In this document: one piece after another, positions 1-7,100 of the stretch
Layout: each line of letters begins with the position of its first letter
Position numbering within the stretch: the first letter of the stretch is position 1
Assembly (NCBI RefSeq): GCF_028553745.1
Contig: NZ_CP067129.1
Coordinates: forward strand, 1,904,501 to 1,968,500
From: Paracoccus seriniphilus
GTDB lineage: Bacteria; Pseudomonadota; Alphaproteobacteria; Rhodobacterales; Rhodobacteraceae
Direction of reading: 5' to 3'
Length of the DNA stretch: 64,000 bases
The notes under the pieces: model-generated
The model's database searches: none
Seen by the model: only the letters and a program-made list of their open reading frames with translations
What the model was told of the DNA's origin: nothing
Translations under genes and position numbers: made by a program

Positions 1-350
1 TGATGGCGGCAGGCAAATCGGTCAAGGGAGAAACCAGCGTCGCACTGACCCGCCTGCCCGATCTGCTGGCCAGCGCACAAGAGGCGATGATCGCCCGCGG
101 CGGCGCCAGCCTTGGCGACAAGACCATGCTTGATGTTCTCGACTCCGTCATCGCGGCTCTGCGCGAGGCGGGCGACGATCCCCGCAACATGCAGCAGGCC
201 GCACTCAGCGCGGCGAACAAGACGCTGGATGAATATCGTGGCAAACCCAACAAGGTCGGGCGCGCAAGGGTCTATTCCGAGAAATCCGTCGGGCTGGATG
301 ATCCTGGCATGATGGCGGTCAAACGCCTGATCGAATGTCTCGCCGCCTGA
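1..350 (+). CDS. dhaL: Dihydroxyacetone kinase subunit DhaL, C-terminal part (5' end outside window)
   Basis: The open frame is already running at the first base, so the gene starts upstream; about 115 residues of a family usually near 200 are visible. DhaL is the nucleotide-binding subunit of dihydroxyacetone kinase and holds ADP or ATP while DhaK holds the substrate. The visible part contains GDKTMLDVLDSV, the conserved glycine/aspartate segment of the helical DhaL barrel, and the C-terminal signature GRARVYSEKSVGLDDPGM, which matches the family G-R-A...S-x-G...D-P-G pattern. dhaK would be expected just upstream. Whether the ATP- or the PTS-dependent form is meant cannot be decided from this fragment. 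A strong terminator follows 25 bases after the stop. Confidence 0.9.
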   Translation, partial: MAAGKSVKGETSVALTRLPDLLASAQEAMIARGGASLGDKTMLDVLDSVIAALREAGDDPRNMQQAALSAANKTLDEYRGKPNKVGRARVYSEKSVGLDDPGMMAVKRLIECLAA

Positions 351-374
351 AGGCTGCCTGACACAAACGACCAG

Positions 375-410
375 AGGGGCCGCATCCAGATTGATGCGGC
401 CCCTTTCTTC
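375..410 (+). terminator. Rho-independent terminator after dhaL
   Basis: A perfect 12-bp stem (375-386 with 393-404, AGGGGCCGCATC and its complement) with a six-base loop is followed directly by a T-rich tract (TTTCTTC). It ends dhaL transcription and insulates it from the convergent tau genes. Confidence 0.85.
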
Positions 411-469
411 ATGCCCCCCACTAGATCCTTCCGTCCTCCTGCACCCGGCAGGGCCGCGCAAATGCAGCA

Positions 470-493
470 AGGCCGCACCTGAAGGCGCGGCCT
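470..493. terminator. Weak hairpin, possible terminator between dhaL and tauC
   Basis: A 7-bp stem AGGCCGC/GCGGCCT (470-476 with 487-493) lies 37 bases beyond the tauC stop. Only the plus-strand side is followed by T-rich bases (CTGTTCTTTC), so for tauC this is a weak candidate. It could also be a second stop for read-through from dhaL. Confidence 0.35.
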
Positions 494-530
494 CTGTTCT
501 TTCTGCAATGTGCGATCCGCTGTGCGCGGT

Positions 531-1796
531 TCAGACCTTGCCCTTCCAGGGGACCAGAACCCGCTCGGCCATGCGCATCAGCACGTCGATGGCAAAGCCG
601 ATCACGCCGATCATGACGATTCCCATGATCACGATATCGGTGTTCTGGAATTTCGACGCGGTCATGATCATCATGCCCGCGCCCTGTTCGGCGGCGACCA
701 GTTCGGCCGCGACGACAGTGCCCCAGCACACCCCCATAGCTACCCGGGCACCGGTGAATATCTCGGGCAGCGAGTTGGGGATGATCACATGGCGCAAGAC
801 CTGCCACTTGCTGGCCCCAAGCGAATAGGCGGCATGCACCTTGGAGATGTTCACGCCGCTGGCGCCGGAACGCGCGGCGATGGCCATGATCCACAACGAC
901 GCCAGGAACAGCAGAATGATCTTGCCGCTTTCGCCAATTCCCGCCCAGATGATCACCAACGGGATCAGGGCCAGAGGCGGCACCGGACGCATGAACTCGA
1001 CAATCGGATCGAACCAGCCGCGAAAGAAATTGCTCAGCCCCATCGCATAGCCCAGGGGAATTCCGACCAGCGAACCCAGCAGAAAGCCCGCCACGACCCG
1101 AAACAGCGAATAGCCCAGATGTTCGGACAGCGAGGAATTGCGGAAACCGTCGTGGAGGATCTGCAGGCTGCGCTGCCAGACATCCTCGGGCGCAGGCAGA
1201 TAAAGCGGCTCCATCTGCCAACCCCGCTCAGGCGCAAAATTCGGCGTGCCCTGGCTGGACAGGGTGACCGAACCATTGGCGACCTTGACGGTCTGCCCCG
1301 CCGTGATCGGTTGACCGTCAATCGCGACGATCCGCGCCCCGTCAGCCTTGCCGATCAGGTCATTCTTCTCGACCCGCAGCAGCGCCGAGCGCCATTGCGC
1401 GACCGAGGCGACATCATTCAGCACAAAGCCGTCACCGGGATCAACTTCGGGCAGCGACACATCGGCATCCGGCTTGTGAACCACGACGGTCACCGTCGCA
1501 TCGTCGCGCTGTCCATCCGCTTCGACGGTATAGGTGAAACTGGTGGTGCCGACAAAAGGCGCCGGGGCGTGCAGAAAGGACGGAATCAGGCTTGATCCCG
1601 TAAAGACGCCCCACAGCAGAAAGATCGTCAGCACCGACAGGATCCCGGCAGCCCTGTCGGGACGCACCGCGCTTTCATCGCCGAAGGTGACCGTCTTGAG
1701 CGAGGTGAAATCACTGGCATGGGCAAATCTGCGCGCCGTGGATATCGCCAGTGCCGCCATGCAAAGCAAGCCGAGGTATATCAAGAGCGGTATCAT
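531..1796 (-). CDS. tauC: Taurine/sulfonate-type ABC transporter permease (TauC-like) with extracytoplasmic insert
   Basis: Inner-membrane permease of an ABC importer (BPD_transp_1). Residues about 200-421 are the canonical permease, beginning at LPAPEDVWQ and containing the EAA-type loop AAYSLGASKWQVLRHVIIP that contacts the ATPase. The protein has 421 residues, whereas TauC/SsuC are usually 250-280. The extra length is an N-terminal membrane segment (1-18) and a region at about 82-190 after a second membrane segment (about 50-70). That region resembles VCBS/cadherin-like beta repeats (SFTYTVEADGQ...ATVTVVV, then NDLIGKADG and AIDGQPITAGQTV). The ATG overlaps the tauB stop (ATGA), so the two are translationally coupled. 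A longer in-frame start upstream lies inside tauB and was rejected. Taurine is inferred from the partner SBP; another sulfonate is possible. Confidence 0.85.
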   Translation of the reverse strand: MIPLLIYLGLLCMAALAISTARRFAHASDFTSLKTVTFGDESAVRPDRAAGILSVLTIFLLWGVFTGSSLIPSFLHAPAPFVGTTSFTYTVEADGQRDDATVTVVVHKPDADVSLPEVDPGDGFVLNDVASVAQWRSALLRVEKNDLIGKADGARIVAIDGQPITAGQTVKVANGSVTLSSQGTPNFAPERGWQMEPLYLPAPEDVWQRSLQILHDGFRNSSLSEHLGYSLFRVVAGFLLGSLVGIPLGYAMGLSNFFRGWFDPIVEFMRPVPPLALIPLVIIWAGIGESGKIILLFLASLWIMAIAARSGASGVNISKVHAAYSLGASKWQVLRHVIIPNSLPEIFTGARVAMGVCWGTVVAAELVAAEQGAGMMIMTASKFQNTDIVIMGIVMIGVIGFAIDVLMRMAERVLVPWKGKV

Positions 1797-2599
1797 GCCG
1801 CGGCCTCCGAACGTCCCATGATTTCTTCCTCCATGTTCCAGATCATGCTCAGGATTTCTTCGCGTTTCGGTGCGAAATCGGGGTGCTTCTTGACCTCGCG
1901 CAGATCGGTCCTGACGCCCATGTCCGCGAAAGGCAGCCGATATTCCGACTGAATGCGCCCGGGGCGCGGCGCCATCACGATCAGTCGCTCTCCCAGCAGC
2001 AGCGCCTCTTCCACCGAATGGGTGATCAGGATGATGGTCTTGCCGGTCTCTTTCCACAGCTTGAGCACGAGGCTTTGCATCTTCTCGCGCGTCAGCGCAT
2101 CAAGCGCCCCCAGCGGTTCATCCATCAGGATGATGTCGGGATCATTGGCCAGGCAGCGCGCCAGCGCCACGCGCTGCTGCATCCCGCCCGACAGTTCATA
2201 GGTCGCCTTGTCCTTGAAATCCTTCAGCCCCACCACATCCAGCAGGTGATCGACCTTCTCGCCGATCTCGGCCCTGGGCGCGCCCCGCATCGCCGGACCA
2301 AAAGCCACGTTCTCACGCACCGACATCCATTCGAACAGGGCACCTTTCTGAAAGACCATGCCACGTTCGGCGTCGGGCCCGGTGATCTCGTGCCCGTTCA
2401 GCCGGATCGAGCCGCTGGTCTGAGCCAGGAAACCGGCGATGATGTTCAACAGGGTGGTCTTGCCGCATCCCGAAGGCCCCAGAATGCTCAGCAACTCTCC
2501 GGGCTTCAGCTGCAACGACACGTCCTGCAACGCCTGAACGTAGTTTCCATTGGCCAGATTGAATCGCATCGACACATTGTCGAGTTGTAAACCGCTCAT
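1793..2599 (-). CDS. tauB: Taurine/sulfonate-type ABC transporter ATP-binding protein (TauB-like)
   Basis: Cytoplasmic ATPase of the importer, 268 residues. Walker A is GPSGCGKTT, the signature is LSGGMQQRVALARCL, Walker B is IILMDEPLGALD and the switch His lies in LITHSVEEA. This is the NitT/SsuB/TauB subfamily. The chosen ATG at 2599 has AAGGA a few bases upstream; an in-frame ATG 36 bases earlier lacks a ribosome site. It sits between the SBP gene, after a 115-base gap with stem-loops, and the permease gene, with a 4-base overlap, giving the order tauA-tauB-tauC. Confidence 0.9.
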   Translation of the reverse strand: MSGLQLDNVSMRFNLANGNYVQALQDVSLQLKPGELLSILGPSGCGKTTLLNIIAGFLAQTSGSIRLNGHEITGPDAERGMVFQKGALFEWMSVRENVAFGPAMRGAPRAEIGEKVDHLLDVVGLKDFKDKATYELSGGMQQRVALARCLANDPDIILMDEPLGALDALTREKMQSLVLKLWKETGKTIILITHSVEEALLLGERLIVMAPRPGRIQSEYRLPFADMGVRTDLREVKKHPDFAPKREEILSMIWNMEEEIMGRSEAAA

Positions 2600-2663
2600 A
2601 CGCGTTCCTTCAGGCCACGGGGGCCTGTCCATCAATTGTTGCGTTCTCAGGTAAGAAATACGG

Positions 2664-2729
2664 CACCCGCAGACTTCGACGCCGCATGCGGCGGAAAAAC
2701 TTGCGGGTGGGGCATCACATTTGTGATGC
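2664..2729 (-). promoter_or_regulatory. Intercistronic stem-loops between tauA and tauB
   Basis: Two nested inverted repeats lie in the tauA-tauB gap: CACCCGCA (2664-2671) with TGCGGGTG (2702-2709), enclosing a perfect hairpin CGCCGC-AT-GCGGCG (2680-2693). A third 8-bp hairpin (2712-2719 with 2722-2729) spans the tauA stop codon. None is followed by a T tract on the minus strand. I infer 3'-end stabilisation or partial attenuation that keeps the binding protein above the membrane subunits. Confidence 0.5.
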
Positions 2730-3722
2730 GGCCTTCAGCGGACCGGTATTGAGGGCATGTTCATAGCTGTCGAGAACATGGTCGATCGCGCCGGTTTCGG
2801 CGAAAACCTCGGCGACTTCCTTCATGAAGGGCACAACCCGTCCGCCCAACCAATCCTCGGACAGCTGCTCTTCGGCTTCAGGAAAGGTCATCAGCTCAAG
2901 CGAGGCCTTGGCCCCCGCCAGATCCATACCCGAGGCATCGGCCATGGCCTGCAGCATCTCTTCGCTGGCCTCGCCGGAATTATATGTCCGTGCGGCCTCA
3001 TTCTTGATCGCAAGGAACTTGGTAACGATGTCCTCATGCTCGGCAATGAAATCGGCCGGGGCCGTGGTTGCATCAAAGACCAGAATGCCGATCGCCTCTT
3101 TCTCGGCTCCGGTCAGCAGCACATTGCCGTATTCCTTCATCCGGGCAAGGCCGCCGCCATAGCCGCAGGCAAAATCGATGGCCCCTTGCGCCAGCGCCGC
3201 TGCGCTGGTGGGCGGGTCCATATCGACGATCTGCAGACTTTCCAGCGGCACCCCGAAATGCTCCATCTGGCGCAGAAAGCCGTGATGCGCCGCTGTTCCC
3301 AGGGGCACGGCCACTTTCTTGCCCGCCAGTTCCCCGGCATTGGTCTTGTCGATTTCAAGATCCGAGCGAACCACGCAGTTGTCGGTATCGGAATAATTGA
3401 CCGCAATATCGATCAGTTGCAGGTCCTGACCGCTGGACACCGCCACGACAAAGGGCGGCACACCCTGGCTCAGTGCGATCTGCACATCGCCCGAAGCCAT
3501 TGCCGCGCTCATGGCAGTGCCCGTCTCGAAAGAGACCCAGTTAACCTTGACGCCCAATTCTTCCTCGAGCTTGGGGTTGTCCTTGTAGGCCATCACCGGA
3601 ATCGGCCACTCCGTGTAATAGGCAATGGTGATCTCATCCAGCGGCCCTTCGGCCAGTGCTGGCCAGGCTGCAAGCATGAGTGCAAGGCCGGAAACCAGTC
3701 CCATGGTGGTTTTCGCAAGCAT
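2715..3722 (-). CDS. tauA: Taurine/sulfonate-type ABC transporter substrate-binding protein (TauA-like)
   Basis: Periplasmic solute-binding protein, 335 residues, of the NitT/TauT family. A Sec signal peptide (MLAKTTMGLVSGLALMLAAW, cleavage likely after PALA) precedes the mature start EGPLDEITIAYY. The segment WPIPVMAYKDN, a GDVQIA motif and AGKKVAVPLGTAAHHGFL are typical of TauA-like proteins. The start at 3722 is supported by AAGGAG eight bases upstream; an in-frame ATG 60 bases earlier would put a long polar stretch before the signal peptide. It is the first gene of tauABC. No tauD, tpa or xsc lies in the window, so the catabolic or sulfur-scavenging enzymes must be elsewhere and the ligand remains inferred. 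Confidence 0.87.
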   Translation of the reverse strand: MLAKTTMGLVSGLALMLAAWPALAEGPLDEITIAYYTEWPIPVMAYKDNPKLEEELGVKVNWVSFETGTAMSAAMASGDVQIALSQGVPPFVVAVSSGQDLQLIDIAVNYSDTDNCVVRSDLEIDKTNAGELAGKKVAVPLGTAAHHGFLRQMEHFGVPLESLQIVDMDPPTSAAALAQGAIDFACGYGGGLARMKEYGNVLLTGAEKEAIGILVFDATTAPADFIAEHEDIVTKFLAIKNEAARTYNSGEASEEMLQAMADASGMDLAGAKASLELMTFPEAEEQLSEDWLGGRVVPFMKEVAEVFAETGAIDHVLDSYEHALNTGPLKAASQM

Positions 3723-4100
3723 TCGGATCTCCTTTGTCGGACATGTAGTTTCATTTTGCAGAAATCGACTTTTATAACGCAAAACTACGTTGAGGATGGT
3801 TTTTCCGTCAAGAGATTAATTTGCCCTGCTGCAAGGATGGTCACGACATCAAGCTGCGTAAGGAATCTGAAGCAGGTTCAAGCAGGGCCGGAAATGCGCG
3901 CCATCGCCATGCCAAGCCATTGACCTGATTTGAAATATCTGGATGGTTGCAGCGTGATGTCAGCCGCAAGCAGGTGGGCAAGCTGCTGCATCCATGGGGC
4001 TGTCCTCTGCCAGTTCATCACTGGCAGAGCGATGTTCATGTGAATGACCGGCCGGTGAATCTGACCGGCGCCGAACCACTATCGGGAAGTCATGATCACC
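3723..4100. other. 378-base intergenic region upstream of tauA
   Basis: There is no plausible gene here. It holds a candidate minus-strand -10 (TTATAAA near 3771-3777) for the tau operon, flanked by an inverted repeat GTAGTTT (3745-3751) / AAACTAC (3782-3788). A perfect 10-bp hairpin, CTCTGCCAGT-TCATC-ACTGGCAGAG (4005-4029), has no T tract on either side. A GCCGGT...ACCGGC repeat near 4041-4060 may help end transcription of the helicase gene. Confidence 0.5.
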
Positions 4101-7100
4101 TCAGTCGGGCGCGGTTTCGGCGCGCCAGAGCAGGCATTGATCCAGATAGCTGCGTGCATCTCCGGACAGGCGATGGATACCTGCCAGCCGCGCAAGTTCC
4201 AGAACCGGATCCTCGCTGTGGCGCAGATCATCCTCATGCGCATCCATCAGACCCGCGATCTCGGCGCGCGAGATTTCACGCAGGTTGCGATCCAGATCAG
4301 GCCGGAATGGGATGCGATAGGCATAGCTGCCCCGCGCCCAGACGAATTCGACACCATCTTCCAGATGGACTTCAGCGCGACCAAGGGCTGCCCTGACCCG
4401 CTCGGCAATGCGGCGCCCGGTTCGCTGCCACCCATGCATGGTCGAGATACGTCGCCCCAGCAATGAAATCGGCATCGGACCTTCGGCCTCGACGACCCTG
4501 ACAACCAGAGCTTCAAGGGTCGGAATATAGGCGGCCTCATGAAAGCGTTCCGGTTCGGGGACGGGTTGCCCGGTATCAGCCTTGCGCCCTTCTCTTTCTG
4601 CCGCATTCACCATTCCGGACCGCCCCATGACGACCGCCGGGTCCGGATCTTGCGAATGAGCTTCGGAAACTTCGCCAGCTTCATCGGCCGCGTCAGCCGC
4701 TGCGGCTCCACCGGCAAGATTCATCGCGTGATCCGCCCGCGCCGCTGCGCGTTTCCGGCGGTCTTCTTCCAGTGCATCCGTCAGTGCATCATGGATGCGT
4801 TCAACGACCGCCGCCGGGTTCTTGAACCAATCCGTCGACCAGATGCGCAGGATCCGCCAGCCAAGGTTTTCCAGCACGGCCTGACGCACCTTGTCCCTGT
4901 CTCGCGCCGTGGCCGAGCCATGATAGGTGGCGCCATCACATTCCAGACCAGCCAGATAGACACCGGCGTGATCGGGATGCACGACTCCCAGATCAATGCG
5001 GAAACCGGAAACGCCGATTTGCGGGCGCAGCTCCCACCCCTTGGCTTCGATGGCCACCTTGATCGCGGCCTCGAACGGGTTTTCGACCGGACCAAGAGAG
5101 CCGTCATCCTGCGCCGGCAGGGCCTCGGGGCCACGCGCGGCGAAATCCAGAAAGCCCTTCAGGTGCTTGACGCCAAGCGACTTGGTGCGGCTCAGGTCGA
5201 TCTGCTCGGCCCGGACCGATGCAAAGACATGCAGTTCCTGGCGCGCCCGCGTGACCGCGACATTCAGACGCTTTTCGCCGCCATCACCGTTCAACGCCCC
5301 GAAGGCCATCGACAGCTTGCCCGCGTGATCGGGACCGAAGGTGATCGAGAACAGCATCACATCCCGCTCATCCCCCTGAATGTTCTCAAGGTTCTTCACG
5401 ATGACGGGTTCTTCGCGATCCTCCTCGAAGAACCATTCCAGATCGGGATTGCGGCGGCGCTCTTCATCCAGAAGATCAAGGATCAGCCCCTGTTGCTCGG
5501 CATTGAAGGTGATCACCCCAAGGGTCGGCCTGTCCTCTTCGGGCAGCGCCAGCCAGTCATTCATCCGTGCGACGCTCATGCGCACAATGGCGCGGGCCTC
5601 GTCTTCATTCGTGCGCCCGCGCCCGCGCGCATAGGTGCCGTCAATCTGATGCAGCCGGACCGCCTGCGATGTGGTCGAGGGTGACGGGAAGGTGACAAGC
5701 CGGCCGCCGTAGTAATGCCAGTTCGAAAAGGCGATCAGGGATTCGTCGCGGCTGCGATAATGCCAGTTGAGCTGCAAGGTCGGGATCCCGGCGGCGGCGA
5801 CCTCATCAAGGATCGAGGCCAGATCCTTTTCGCTTTCGGGCAGATCCTCTTCCGAGTCATCGGTGCGGCCAAAGAAATTGGTTGGCGGCAACTGCCTGGG
5901 ATCGCCCACGATGATGGCCTGCCGTCCGCGTGCAATCGCGCCAATGGCATCCCATGTGGTGATCTGCGAGGCCTCATCGAAGATCACCACGTCAAAGGCG
6001 GTCTGTCCCGCCGGCAGATATTGCGCCACTGACAGCGGTGACATCAACACGCAGGGAGCCAGCTTGGTGAAACTGTCGGGCATCTCGGAAATCAATGTCC
6101 GGATGGGCATGCTGGGACGGCGCAACCCAAGCTGATGACGCAAGACTCCCAGTTCCGAGCGCCGCGCCACCGCATCCCTGGCGGGCAGACCGTGGCGGAT
6201 CCGCTGCAGGATCTGACCGGCCGCCATGGCGGTGGCCCGATCATCCAGTGCCCTGAACCTTTCGATCGCATCTTCATGTGACCAATGCGAAAAACCTCTC
6301 AGACAGGGTTCGGCATCCATTGCCAGAGGCAGCCACCATTCCGCATAGGCGGCCTCGAACGCCTCGCCAGCGTCGGTCGTGATCTGCCCGGACTCGATGG
6401 CTTCGACCAGGGGGCCAAGCCCGGCGGCACAGGCCTGATTGCGCGCACCCATCCATTGGGTCCAGTCCTGCAGATGGCCACGGTTAGACAGGATATTGTC
6501 CAGTGTTTCTCCCAGTTCACGCAGTGATATCTGGCCGGTGTCCGCTCCTGCCGTCTGCTGGAAGGCCTGACATTTGGCGCGCCAGCCTTGATAGAGTTCG
6601 CGGAACTCGTCGAGCTTGCCGCGCAAGCTGCCGGCATCGCGCCTCGCCAGCGCCTGCGCTGTCTCGCGCCAGAGCGCCTCATCGACGATCTCCCCCGACA
6701 TCCGCTGCAATGTATCGCGCAGCGCCTTCGCCTCTTGAACCCAGGTCTTCAGGCGGGCTTCATCGGTCTGACATCCCTGAAAGGCCGGACAGCCCTGCAG
6801 CGGCACGGCCTCGATCTCGCTGCACAACCGTCTTGCCTGCGACAGCGCAGCCAGATCGCTGGCGGGATCGGCATTGCCGCCCAGCGCATAGGTCTGCAAG
6901 AGCTTGCGGACTGCGGATTTTGCAAGGGCCGAGAATGGCCATGTCCTGGTCTGTGCCCGCCGCCAATCGGCATCCATCTGTTCCAGCGGGATGCTGTCCA
7001 GTTGATCCATGGGATAGGAAGCCGTCAATCTAGCCACGGCTTCCCGGTATCTCGCCAGAAGCTGCAGCAGGTCATCGACATCCGAGCCTATACGCCCCAT

